From: Bradysia coprophila
Lineage: Eukaryota > Arthropoda > Insecta > Diptera > Sciaridae
Direction: 5' to 3'
DNA: 64,000 nucleotides
Assembly: GCF_014529535.1 (NCBI RefSeq)
Contig: NW_023503509.1
Coordinates: forward strand, 868,001-932,000
Shown here: positions 23,862-35,313 of the stretch, one piece after another
How positions within the stretch are numbered: position 1 is the first letter of the stretch
Layout of the letters: the number at the start of each line of letters is the position of its first letter
Position numbers and translations under genes: made by a program
Notes under the pieces: generated by a model
What the model saw: the letters and a program-made list of their open reading frames with translations, nothing else
Databases searched by the model: none
Told to the model about the DNA's origin: nothing

Positions 23862-25975
23862 AATAATTGTCAATCGAAATAAAAGGTAACAGCGAGTAAC
23901 GGCGCTGGGTCAAGAGTTTATACTCAAGACGAAAATCCGTCCAGATAACTTGAGGAAATGCCAGTTATGTAACGGTTGGACAATTTAGAAGCCTATGGTA
24001 TATCATGTTTTAGGAAAAAGGTTGACTGGTCACTCAAGTAAGTGAAGAACCGATGTGGTCGCTCAAGCAAGCAAAGAACCAAAGAACCAGTTTCCAGTGA
24101 AAAATGGTCAGTGACGTACCAGTGGCGGTAAGCTACAAAACGTTGGCTATGTGCCGTAAAAATAGGTTATTGACGGACCAGTGGCTGTGTGCTACAAAGA
24201 CGTTGGTTTTTACGCAGTAAAAACAACTTTGAGATGGATCATTTACGTAAATTCTAAATGGCTGATCAAAAGAATGCTGAGGAAATCGTCATCAGAGTTT
24301 CGCATTAAGGTCCAGGATGGATGTTGCGTGAGAGGGATTCAACAGACAAAAGGGTTAAAATCTGGCGTGATTTTTGGAAGTTTTAGTCAAATGAATGAAT
24401 CACGAGCAAGGATCAAGGATACGGCAATGCAAACGGTGAATTGGATTTCGGCCGCTCAGTTGTTCAACGTGGAGATTTGGCTGTTGGCATGGAAAACAAA
24501 TTAATCAAAAATTGTCATCTATGGCCTGTGGAATGGTCAAGAAGGTTGGGACAAAAGGATAGAAAATTTGTGATGCTGAAACAGAAATTTCATTGAGGAT
24601 TGCCAACCGTAATGTAGAATGCGCTGGTCAAAGTGCATGGTGTAGCATTGGAGGTGAAAAATCTGGACAGATAAAGAGAAATCTGAGGAGATATAATCAC
24701 TGAGCTACAAAAGGAGTTAACTTGTCTGGACAGTTACATGAAATCTGTAGAGATAGTCATCGAGGTCAATAAAAATGCTAACCTGAAGAAGTCATAGAAA
24801 TGACCATGTTGCAAGTGAACGTACATGGAATGGAACTAGATCAGGACGAGCTGGACATAAACGAGATTATTGGACAATGGCTGTACAGTGGGGTCAAACG
24901 TTATCCTGAAATGGGGAATAACGTGGTAAAAAAAAAAATAGCAGCGAGCTCAGGCGCTGTGTTAAAAAAAAAAAAAACCTGCAACGCGACTAAAGGAAAT
25001 GTTAGTTGTGAAATAGTGCTGTTCCAAAAATTGGTTGGTCGTCGGACGCAACACAAAAATTAGCAACAATGGGTTTGTATGTACAAGCAACAAATTGGTT
25101 GGCACAAGCAGCAAAATTGGTTGGTACAAGCAACAATTTAGTTGGCACATGCAAAAATTTGATGATAAAACAAGAACTGTGTGGACGTCGAGGTAATTGA
25201 AATTTATTAATTTAATACATTGGTGTATCGTTTTAGAAAGCAAGAGAATGTCTACTATATCTAGTATATGGGGCGAGAACGAACATTGAGTTTTACACCA
25301 GACACACTAGACATACAGATAACATTGGTCAAATGCAATTGATCGAATCAACAGTGGGCAGGTCAAAGACATTGGGCTGTTGTGTTTAAGCTATCCTGTT
25401 GAATGATAACTGAGGATAGTAATGTTGCATCTAATAGTGTACTGAAGATTAAATGAGTTTAATATCCATTATGGGAGACGTATTGATATGCAACATTTGT
25501 TGAGGTATTCGATTAAAGGGCATTAAATTGATGAAAATTCGCGTAATCGAATCGATTGAAAATTGAAAGCGGGAAGTAAATTCGTAGAAATTGTATTTGA
25601 TTCAGGGAAAGTGATTGCAGAATGGATCTGGGAAAAATTGAGTTTAAATTTGTGAATCTGAATCACTGGAATCTAAAGTAGTTCTAAATTTTGAATGGTA
25701 TCAGATTTTCTGTGAAAATAATGAAATATGTTAGAACTGATATTTGCATTGTATAATGAAACATTTTGAAGGATTAAAATATTCATTAAGGGAAAGTGTT
25801 GAAATATCAATCGTGCAATATTTCATTGTAAGCAAAAGCTATATGAAGAGTGCCAAAGAATAGTTCTGAGTGGAAACCGGTATTGAGTCTAATGGAGTTG
25901 GTTATGATTTTATGAAAAGTTTTATGAAAAGTTTTATATTATCATTATTGTTTGTTACTCACGATTCAGGGAAAG
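23862..25975 (+). other. Non-coding interior of the copia-type element
   Basis: No reverse transcriptase or RNase H motif appears in any frame. Two short related stretches (CAGCGAGTAACGGCGCTGGG near 23890 and CAGCGAGCTCAGGCGCTGTG near 24942) and several A-runs are present. A purine-rich CAGGGAAAG precedes the right LTR (25967-25975) and is a candidate polypurine tract. The origin of this segment is unknown. Confidence 0.6.
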
Positions 25976-26073
25976 TGTTGTGGTGGGGAATCGTTTATAA
26001 ATATAATGTATATTATTAAAGTTAGTTCAGTTCAGCATAAACCACGGTCGTTTCTACTTCTCGTTCTCCAATA
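25976..26073 (+). repeat. Right LTR, 98 bp
   Basis: Identical to the left LTR, bounded by the purine-rich tract on the left and the second TTTTG duplication on the right. Confidence 0.93.
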
Positions 26074-27720
26074 TTTTGCACATAAATCGAGTAAATCTCA
26101 TCCGATTTTGCTAGATTTTGTTTTATTTGAGAGATAATTGAATACCGAATAGAATGATGGCAAAAAATGTTTCAAATTTGGGCCCTTGGACTAAGGCCGC
26201 TACTCGGCCCTAAGTGTTTTTTGTACATAAATCGAGTAAATCTCATCCGATTTTGCTAGATTTTGTTTCATTTGAGAGATAGTTGAATGCCGAATAGAAT
26301 GATGGCAAAAAAGTTTCAAGTTTGGGCCCTTGGACTAAGGCCGCTACTCGGCCCTAAGTGTTTTTTGCACATAAATCGAGTAAATCTCATCCGATTTTGC
26401 TAGATTTAGTTTTTTATGGAAGGTAATTGAATACCGAAAAGAACGTGGCGAAAAAAGTTTAAAATTTGGGCCCTTGGACTAAGGCCGCTACTCGGCCCTA
26501 AGTGTTTTTTGCACATAAATCGAGTAAATCTCATCCGATTTTGCTAGATTTAGTTTTTTATGGAAGGTAATTGAATACCGAAAAGAACGTGGCGAAAAAA
26601 GTTTACAATTTGGGCCCTTGGACTAAGGCCGCTACTCGGCCCTAAGTGTTTTTTGCACATAAATCGAGTAAATCTCATCCGATTTTGCTAGATTTAGTTT
26701 TTTATGGAAGGTAATTGAATACCGAAAAGAACGTGGCGAAAAAAGTTTTTAATTTGGGCCCTTGGACTAAGGCCGCTACTCGGCCCTAAGTGTTTTTTGC
26801 ACATAAATCGAGTAAATCTCATCCGATTTTGCTAGTTTTTGTTTCATTTGAGAGATAATTGAATGCCAAATAGAATGACGGCAAAAAAAGTTTCAAATTT
26901 GCGCCCTTGGACTAAGGCCGCTACTCGGCCCTAAGTGCTTTTTGCACATAAATCGAGTAAATCTCAACCGATTTTGCTAGATTTTGTTTCATTTGAGAGA
27001 TAGTTGAATGCCGAATAGAATGATGGCAAAAAAGTTTCAAGTTTGGGCCCTTGGACTAAGGCCGCTACTCGGCCCTAAGTGTTTTTTGCACATAAATCGA
27101 GTAAATCTCATCCGATTTTGCTAGATTTAGTTTTTTATGGAAGGTAATTGAATACCGAAAAGAACGTGGCGAAAAAAGTTTAAAATTTGGGCCCTTGGAC
27201 TAAGGCCGCTACTCGGCCCTAAGTGTTTTTTGCACATAAATCGAGTAAATCTCATCCGATTTTGCTAGATTTAGTTTTTTATGGAAGGTAATTGAATACC
27301 GAAAAGAACGTGGCGAAAAAAGTTTACAATTTGGGCCCTTGGACTAAGGCCGCTACTCGGCCCTAAGTGTTTTTTGCACATAAATCGAGTAAATCTCATC
27401 CGATTTTGCTAGATTTAGTTTTTTATGGAAGGTAATTGAATACCGAAAAGAACGTGGCGAAAAAAGTTTTTAATTTGGGCCCTTGGACTAAGGCCGCTAC
27501 TCGGCCCTAAGTGTTTTTTGCACATAAATCGAGTAAATCTCATCCGATTTTGCTAGTTTTTGTTTCATTTGAGAGATAATTGAATGCCGAATAGAATGAC
27601 GGCAAAAAAAGTTTCAAATTTGCGCCCTTGGACTAAGGCCGCTACTCGGCCCTAAGTGCTTTTTGCACATAAATCGAGTAAATCTCAACCGATTTTGCTA
27701 GTTTTTGTTTTATTTGAGAG
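26074..27720 (+). repeat. ~144-bp tandem repeats inside the GTACG-ended element
   Basis: About eleven units repeat every 143-145 bp. Landmarks are GGCCGCTACTCGGCCCTAAG and AAATCGAGTAAATCTCATCC. Subtypes differ at AGTTTTTTATGGAAGG versus GTTTCATTTGAGAGATA. A five-unit block of about 720 bp is present twice (compare 26279 with 26999 and 26882 with 27602). Confidence 0.93.
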
Positions 27721-27774
27721 GTAATTGAATACCCAATGGAAAGTTGGCAAAAAATTTTGGGTTTCTAAAATAAT

Positions 27775-28370
27775 GTCGTAAATTGTTGGTTTTATTTGAG
27801 AGGTACTTCGTACGGGCTTTCGTAATTGCGCTATGCGCAATTTTAAAAATGAACACTTTCAGTAAATTTGACCATGCCCAACTTGACTTGCATTTTGGTA
27901 ACAGACGCATTAGAGGGTTGTAGACGTATTAGGGTTCCGGGCGTATTACGGCTACGGACGTATTATGGTTACGGACGAAATAGGATTACGGGTCGTACGG
28001 GGCTAAGTCGCAGCAAACGCTCCGACTGTTCTGATGCCTTGTTTTATTGCGGATTCGTAGTCTATGAACATAACCAAATGCTTTGCCCTTACTGTCTGCT
28101 TCCAATTCGACGTGTTACAAACGGCATATTAACCTTATAAGCCCCCAGTACTTCGTACGGGGCTAAAAATGAACAGTTTCAGTAAATTTGACAATGCCCA
28201 ACTTGACTTGCATTTTGGTAACAGACGCATTAGAGGGTTGTAGACGTATTAGGGTTCCGGGCTTATTAGGGCTACGGACGTATTATGGTTGCAGACGAAA
28301 TAGGATTACGGGTCGTACGGGGCTAAGTCGCAGCAAACGCTCCGACTGTTCTGATGCCTTGTTTTACATG
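27775..28370 (+). mobile_element. 3' modules of the GTACG-ended element, duplicated around an inverted 5' end
   Basis: GTACTTCGTACGGGCTTTCG is followed by the hairpin AATTGCGCTATGCGCAATT and a ~200-bp module ending GCAAACGCTCCGACTGTTCT then GATGCCTTGTTTTA. An inverted piece of the 5' end follows (TTGCGGATTCGTAG...CTTCGTACGGGGCTAA, about 28048-28166), then a second copy of the 3' module (28166-28370). Frames starting ATGCCCAACTTGACTTGC in these modules recur at every copy and are repeat by-products. Confidence 0.85.
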
Positions 28371-29297
28371 AAATCGATATTTCCTCCGGCTTGTATGGAC
28401 AGACCATCTGGTTTGTACATTCATTGATACCGAGTAGGTAGAACAATTTTCTGTAGAGAAATAGAAGTTGTACCAACTAAATACACCAATCAGGATTGAA
28501 GGAAAAAGCTATACCAAGTTGTACCTAATTTATAGTAAAAAGAGCTGTACTAAGCTAACTTCAGGCACATCAGGTAAGGGAAACCGAGTAAAAAAGAAAC
28601 ATCGTCAAGGAAGTAATCATATACGTTATTTTACGCTGCCGTGATTTTAATGAGAAACATCCAAACAAAATAAGAGGTAGGACAGTTCAGTTGTTGTTTA
28701 CATGTCGGCAGCTTGTAAAAATGTAAAATCAAAACCCACTGCTGACCGGTGGCGACTCGCTTGACGAACGATTAATGAGGAAACAAATTCCTATAGTAGC
28801 ATTTAGTCACATATGCGTCTAGTTGCAAAACCACATTAATCTAACTTTTTAATTTTACTCAGCAACATGAGCTATAGCTTTTAAAAGCTTCTTTTATACC
28901 AACAATGAGACTTTACATTTTGAACTACACGGTTTTCGACCACCCATTATTACCCATTCATAAATGGTATGATGTATGCTTTGCTTATGCTATACACCTT
29001 GAATACCATACCCTCAGAACTGTTTGTTAGCGTGTTATTACTTGTTTTGAAGAATATAACGATTTTTTATGTGACAACGTGCATATGGCATGAATGAAAC
29101 TGTTTCATTCATCGAAACGTATAAGTTTCCATGGCGACAAGAAATCGTAAACAAATTTTGTTTTGGAGACGAGACTATTAAGTATTTCAGTCGGGACGCA
29201 ATGTTAGAGTTGAGTGACTGTGTGTGAAAGAAAATTGCGAATGTTTTTTAATAAAATATGACCTGTGGTAACTGCTGTGAATAAACATAATTTCCAA
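28371..29297. other. Intergenic/5' region upstream of the FBF1-like gene
   Basis: No repeat or gene was recognised. A TCAGTC initiator-like motif lies near 29189, about 110 bp before the chosen ATG, but no TATA box was identified. Confidence 0.45.
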
Positions 29298-32200
29298 ATG
29301 GTTGATTTCAATCTCGACGATCCTCTTGGGGATCTATTGAGCGATGGAAGCAACGATAGTTTCTTCGAGACAAAACCAAAAATTGCTCCGCCCAAACCAG
29401 CTACAACCGGCTCAAAATCTGCGTCTAAAATGGAAGATTTATTTGGAATCAAAGATGAAACCAGATCAGTTCCAAAACCAGTTGAAGTGGCACCACCTCC
29501 AGCTTCCAGCGTTCAGCTAATAAAAAAACCAGAGCCTCTGCCGAGTACCACATCAAGATCGGATGCGAAACGGGTTCCAGCTACTACGAAAAAACCGACT
29601 CAGAAAGAGACCATCAATTTCGACGATGATGACGATCCGCTATTTGATTTAGGCTTTGACCCAAAGAATGTGAAGTCCGCAAGTAAAAAGTCCAACATTC
29701 TGGACGATTTGTTAGGTATAAGCGAAAAGGTCGCCGTTAAGCCTAAAACACCGGTTTCTCGACCGAATACTAGTGTTTCACGACAGTCAACCATCGAACA
29801 ACCTGAACCAACTGACGGGCTTCAATCCGGTAGTTACATCTCATCTGTAAATCGTCAACGACCATCTTCGATCAAGAGACAAGGAAGTGCCACCGCTAAA
29901 GATCCTTTGGGATTTTTCACTAGTAACGAACCCGATAGGGAAATCAAAAAGGAAGCAAAACCAACGAAGAGCTTAACTACAGATTGGCTCGGTATAAATA
30001 CAACTGCAGCAAGTTCTGTTGAAACAAAAACAAGTGAAGCGACCCAAAATGTTTCAGTGGCAGGGTCTCAAACACAGCAAGCCCAACCTATAACAGAAAC
30101 TCCAATCGCAAATCTTCAGAACATTTTCCGGCCTGATATCCAACAAACTTCCCAACTAATTGCCACGGTGAAGGTAGACCAAGACAATGCTTTGCAAAGC
30201 TTACGTCAACAGGAAACGCAACTGTTAATTGCCAGCCAAATGAAAAATCAAGAAACAATACTGATGGATATGCAGAAGCGACAGCAGAGTCTTCTAGCAC
30301 AGCAAGAACAGAATTTTAATGAGTTGCTGCAGAAGCAGCTACAGCGTCAGAGTGTACTTGAGGACAACATCAAAAGGCAACAGGAGCGAATAAATTCTCA
30401 TATTCAAATGTTAATGGTTCAACCACCCGATACAGCATCTTCGGTGTTAGTGGATCATGAGGAGAAGGAAGAAGCGACAGTCAATTCAAAAGTGAGCAAA
30501 GGGAATGTGATCATTGAATTGAGTGCTGATGTTAAGAAGCTTGAGCTGGAGAAGCTTCGGTTGGAGGATCTTTTGCAAAATATTAAAACTAATCACGAGC
30601 AAGAGTTGGAAATATTAGAACACAGTTACAAGTTAGTATCGCGCATATTGATGATTGGGTTACAGATTGGATCTCTTCTCTACTCTATGCTAATTTCACT
30701 TCAATAATTTCAGAAAGCAAATCTCATTGTTGGAAGAAAATCTGGAAAAATTAGAAAATCGTTTGCGTAGCGAGAACAAGAATCTCGAGGAGTTCTACGA
30801 AAAGAAAATCGAGACTTTAAATGAGGAAAAGGTGAAAGTCTTGGAATTGTACGAAGCGAAAATAGCGGAATTGAGTTTGAGCAACGAAAAAAACTTGGCT
30901 AAAGTTCGATCTGACTATGAGGATGAGTTGAAAATTGTCCGGAACGACTACAAAGTTTCCATTGAAATTATGCGGTTGGTGTGTCCACATTCTCAATTAA
31001 AAAAGCAAAAAATTTCAGGCCAAAAATTCGATTCTTTTAGACAATCAAAGTTGCTGGAGTTTGGCGTAGTCCAGGAAAACTCATCGTATCTTCAGACGTT
31101 GCAATCAGCATCGGCTTACCTAGAAAGTGCTGGTGGAAACATTGAAGCAATACGTGACGACTTGCATAAGAAACTTGAAATTGCTCACGCAGAAAGGGAA
31201 AGGCGTATCAGCGTTGAAGAGAAAAAAATCGAAGGTAACTTCAAGCAAAGCTGGCCCAACGGGACTCTTTAAAGTTTGCATTTCATTTAGAACAAAAGAC
31301 CCGATTCGAGAAACTGAAAGAAAATACTGAGGCAGAACGTATTCAGTTGCTGGAAGTTGTCAAAACTTTGGAAACAAAACTAAATTCCATAAGTCAGGTG
31401 CTGAGAATTTCTTGCCCACCTCACGATTCCCATTTGATTAACGGTACAACTTATGCATTTAGACATCCGCAGAAGAACAATGGTCACTGAGACAGCAGAA
31501 AGCTTCGCTTGAAGTGGAGCGCACCTCATTCGAAAGAGAACGGAACTTTGCTCGAGAACAAATTGCAAGAGACGAAAAGCGTATTGAAGTGAGCACCTGT
31601 GCCCTCCATACTATGGAGTCCATAGAATCGAATCCGTAACCAAAACTTGGCTGTATTTCAGGACTTGAAAATGTTCGAATCACTTGAAGTCCAAAGAAGA
31701 TTGAAACAATTGGATGACGATCGCCAGGAATTGTTAGCAGAGAAAGCGAAATTCGAGACAATGGCTCGGCTGAATCGACCTGTAGAGTCAACAATATCAC
31801 GAACGGAAATCGACACAGCCATTAAAATTGCTCAGGTTAGTCGAGTTATCCCAATTTTCAATTATCTTTGGTCGCATGTTTCGTTCCTCAAGGATGCTGC
31901 TCGCCAGTCTGATGTCGAAAGAGAACGTTTCATGGAAATGCAACGACAATTTGAAGTGAAGAGACGCGAATTGGTCGATCTAGACAGTAATATTCGAGCG
32001 AAAGAAGCTGAACTTGAGCGTCTGAAAGATCACGCTTTTGCGCGAGAGGTAAGGAGTCGGGTTGGAATCTGAAGCGGATGATATTTTTGTGTCGTTTTCT
32101 TAGAAATCTGCCGAAGCTTCTACAAAGGCAACCAGTGTCCTGCAGCAAAAATTGAGAAGCAAACTTGAAATTCTGCAACAACAATCCAGGGATGTTATGC

Positions 32201-32610
32201 ACCGTGAGCAGAATTTATCGGCACAGAAGCTGGAATTAAGCAAAGAACGACTGGAATTGCAGTCCATTCAGCGAAAACTCTACCAGTCCCGGTGCAGTCT
32301 CTGCAAAATCGGCGATCGAAGTAAGGAAATATCGAACCTGTTGTCCCAGAAAGATCAACAAGCCGAAAGAACTGCGTTTCAAGTGCCAAACACAATCGAC
32401 GAGATAGCTGAAGAACCATTCAAAGAATTGTCGAATTTCGATGAGATAATCGACGCCGAATTGGCTCAGTCATTGGATCATATCAACGATATGAAGCCGT
32501 TTGAAATCAACTTGAACGACATACCAAACTTGACCAATACCTCAGATCATCTGCTGGACTCGGACTTATTGATGTTGAAATTTGACGCGCTGCATTCGAA
32601 TTTTTTGTAA
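29298..32610 (+). CDS. Fas-binding factor 1 (FBF1)-like coiled-coil protein
   Basis: FBF1 proteins act at centriole distal appendages and ciliary transition fibres. Eight exons join in frame to about 952 codons: 29298-30631, 30714-30974, 31041-31234, 31291-31397, 31463-31588, 31662-31835, 31893-32048 and 32104-32610. The N-terminus has acidic repeats of the type DDPLGDLLSD, DDPLFDLGF and NILDDLLGI, then a Ser/Thr/Pro-rich disordered part to about residue 300. The rest is Glu/Lys/Gln-rich coiled coil containing LEHSYKKQISLLEENLEKL and AEEQWSLRQQKASLEVER. It ends in LMLKFDALHSNFL. The ATG at 29298 is used because the frame upstream has only a GTG. One doubtful intron is 31235-31290 (56 bp): it has GT..AG borders, but its latter part is also open in the downstream frame (AKLAQRDSLKFAFHL). 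The identification rests on architecture and remembered family resemblance. Confidence 0.78.
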
Positions 32611-32623
32611 GTTTCCCTATTGG

Positions 32624-32629
32624 AATAAA
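32624..32629 (+). terminator. Polyadenylation signal of the FBF1-like gene
   Basis: AATAAA lies 14 bp after the stop codon. The convergent reductase gene ends at 32833, so the two 3' regions are nearly adjacent. Confidence 0.6.
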
Positions 32630-32832
32630 CTCGCGCCTCTGTCTGTAAGTCTGTATGCGTTCGTTTGTTAGTTTAATTGTTTCGCTTTATTAGGCTGAAT
32701 GAATACTGGCATCAATACAAATGAACTTATAGTTTAATCATAGCACTGTCGAGAGTTCTATGGTTTAATAATAAAATGACAAGGCTAGGTGCTACCACGA
32801 TAAAGTCAGAAAAACCACCTTCGATTAAGTGC

Positions 32833-35193
32833 TTAGTACTCATCGTTGAATGGCCAGTCTGGGTGCGTTTTGTAGCTGAAAGGATTCAAAAAATGTTTGT
32901 CTTAGTTTCGCAGCAAAAGATTTGATTTGATTTGCAATCGACTCACTCAGTTAATGGACAAATTCTGCCGTTGCAGTCAAAGCTATCGATCTGCGTGATG
33001 TCATCTTCACTCAGTTCAAAGTCAAACACATTGAAGTTTGAAATGATTCGAGCCTTCGTCACCGACTTCGGGATGACCACATGTCCCCGTTGGATTTGAT
33101 AACGGATCAAAATTTGGGCTGCCGTTTTCTTGTATTTGCTTGCAAGTGCAACGATCTGTTAGAATTTTTTGTTGTTAGTGAAATTTCAATGAACTCGTTG
33201 TCGGAAAAAAGTACCTTCGGATCTTCCAGTAAAACGACATCATCGTTCGTAACCCATGGACGATTCGGCGAACCCAGCGGACTGTACGCTGTGACTGTAA
33301 CTTTTTGTGACTTACAATACTCACTGAGTTTTCGTTGGGGTAGATAGGGATGACATTCGAACTGAATAAATTTTCACAAAAAAAACCGTTGAGTTCAATG
33401 ACCGGTAACACACAAAAAAAAGTACCCAAAATGTACCTGATTGGTAGCTGGTGGAATGCGACAGTTGGAAAGGATCTTCTGCATTTGATTTTTACTGAAA
33501 TTGCTGATTCCGATGCTTTTAGTAAGGCCATCATCAACACACTTTTCCATAGCCTTCCAAGTGTCCACAAAATCAACGTACGAGTACACTGGATTGCCTT
33601 TGTCGTCCTGAGGAAACAGCGAGTCCCCTTCTTTTAGAGCGAACGGCCAATGTATCAGATACAAGTCGAGATAAGAAGTTTTCAGATTTTTCAGAGTGGT
33701 TTCCAGAGCACCGCGTACCAAATCAGGTCGATGAAATGTATTCCAAATTTTACTTGTGATGAACATTTCTTCCCTGTTTTTTTTGGCAATGTTATACGAG
33801 GTGTTGAACTGTAGAAAATTTGTCGCTTACCTCTTAACGACTCCTTCCTTGATTTTCGCACTTAAACCGTCACCGACCTCATGTTCGTTTCCATACACAT
33901 GAGCACAATCAATGTGGCGATAACCGGCATCAATAGCATCTGCAACAGCCTGTGCAACTTCTCCGGGTGGAGACTAGTAAATATTGACTTTAGTGTTATC
34001 CAACAATCTCCAAAAAAATAGGCAAAAACCGACAGAATTTTGAAACAATAAAAGGGTAGCCAAGGCAGTAAACTCCAAGGTTATAGCCTCGAGAGAGGGA
34101 AACATATCTAAAGATGAAGTCTTTTATGCATTGGCATTTTTAAACTAATTAACTGCCCAGCTCGTTTTGACAATTAGGACTAAAGTCGTACATGGAAATT
34201 ATGTTTTCTTCCAGGAAATTGACCCTGGGTCATGCGTCTAAAGGATTCAAGGTAAATAAAAAAAAATCGATTTCTCAAAATGATTCCTGCTCTGGCTGGG
34301 GTGTTCTGTTATACTATCAAAAGTATGTTAAAACTAAGGAAGTAACGGATTTTGCAACAATCACTACAAAATCGTTTAAATAGCAGAACTTAATTATTCA
34401 ATTTTAGAAATTTCTTGAAAATTCTGCAGGGACTACATGAATCGTTAAGAGGAATTGCCTTTTTGCATATTTGTAGCCTACATTTTGACTGAAAAATATT
34501 TGTTTTTTGATGATTTCTCTGAACCAAAACGTTTTTTTAAAAAAGGGAAAAGGCAAAAATGTGTTACTTTTAAAGGACAAATTGGTTTGTGGGTGATAAA
34601 TTATCCCACTAGGAAAAACCTGTGCAGATTACACAAATTCACACAATCTGCAAAGGTTTCTCCAAGTGGGAAAAGTTATCACCCACAAACTAATTTTTCC
34701 AACGGTTAAAGATTGTGAGTCAGAGAAATCATCAAAAAACGAATATTTTTCAGCCAAAATGTAGGCTACAAATTTGCAAAGGGTCCATTGATCTTAACTG
34801 TTTTTAAAACGAAACATCATGATACCGAAAATTAAGTTTCACTTTCAAACCAAGGAATAAGCATTTTAATTTCAAGAGACTTAATTCCGATGTAATTTGT
34901 GGAATTTTTTCAAATGCAACCCGGAAAAGTATTCAAGGATTTGTTCAAATCGAAAATTTTCCACTTCCCTAAAGCTTTGACATAGCGAAACTGAAATAAA
35001 ATTCAGAGGCTTTTTTAGCGTTACAATTTGGCAATTTGGCCATTTCAAATGAACGAAAAAAAATCGAACTTTTCACAACATTAACTTTATTGCTTTGCAG
35101 ACAAATAGAAATACGTACACCCCATGTTCCGAGTCCTAGGATCGGCATACTTATGCCATTATTCAGTAACACATTTGGCACTTTCGATAACAT
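32833..35193 (-). CDS. Aldo-keto reductase (AKR1-type)
   Basis: It should reduce aldehydes or ketones with NADPH in the cytosol. The substrate cannot be read from the sequence. Six exons join to 317 codons, the usual family length: 35119-35193, 33831-33973, 33437-33773, 33215-33361, 32947-33155 and 32833-32875. Family marks are the N-terminal [65 protein letters not shown] and VIPKSV. The catalytic tetrad is complete: Asp47, Tyr52, Lys81 and His114. It ends [12 protein letters not shown]. Intron 1 is long (1145 bp) and carries a hairpin element; the other introns are short. Resemblance is closest to aldose-reductase-like or 1,5-anhydro-D-fructose-reductase-like insect members. Confidence 0.95.
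34443..34799. mobile_element. Hairpin MITE in intron 1 of the reductase gene
   Basis: CGTTAAGAGGAATTGCC and ATTTGTAGCCTACATTTTG on the left are mirrored on the right by AAAATGTAGGCTACAAATTT and ATCTTAACTG. The stem continues inward through TTTTTTGATGATTTCTCTGA and TTTGTGGGTGATAA. The ends resemble those of the hairpin at 45109-45493, so they form one family. Confidence 0.85.
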
Positions 35194-35275
35194 TTTTTTA
35201 ACGGTTTTAGGATAATAACGATAAGTTAGGCGAATTTAATGTTTTGATATCCGTTCACAACAACTCTTCTCGAAC

Positions 35276-35313
35276 AACTGAACCAACTGAGGAATATTCC
35301 ATCTCAATTTATA
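35276..35313 (-). promoter_or_regulatory. Candidate core promoter of the reductase gene
   Basis: On the minus strand TATAAAT (35313-35307) is followed by two TCAGTT initiator-like motifs (35290-35285 and 35281-35276), with possible +1 positions 25 and 34 bp downstream. The start codon is about 90 bp further. Confidence 0.45.

Larger units (their letters stand above)
22708..26073 (+). mobile_element. Non-autonomous copia-type LTR retrotransposon, 3.37 kb
   Basis: Identical 98-bp LTRs, a 5-bp target duplication, a copia-type primer site and gag and integrase remnants define a complete insertion. Only gag and part of the pre-integrase/integrase survive. Zinc knuckle, protease, reverse transcriptase and RNase H are absent. 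The 2.1 kb after the integrase stop (23860-25975) shows no retroviral frame. The element must have moved with enzymes supplied in trans, and the identical LTRs suggest a recent insertion. Confidence 0.92.

Noticed and set aside
27868..28427. Frames starting MTMPNLTCILVTDALEG, also at 44396 and 56996 (minus)
   Set aside because: They lie in the 3' module of the GTACG-ended family and recur only because the module is repeated. No known protein is resembled.
30975..31040. Reading straight through 30975-31040 in the FBF1-like gene
   Set aside because: The segment is open, but removing it as a 66-bp GT..AG intron gives IMRQSKLLEFG in frame and fits the coiled coil better than the Val-Cys-Pro-rich read-through.
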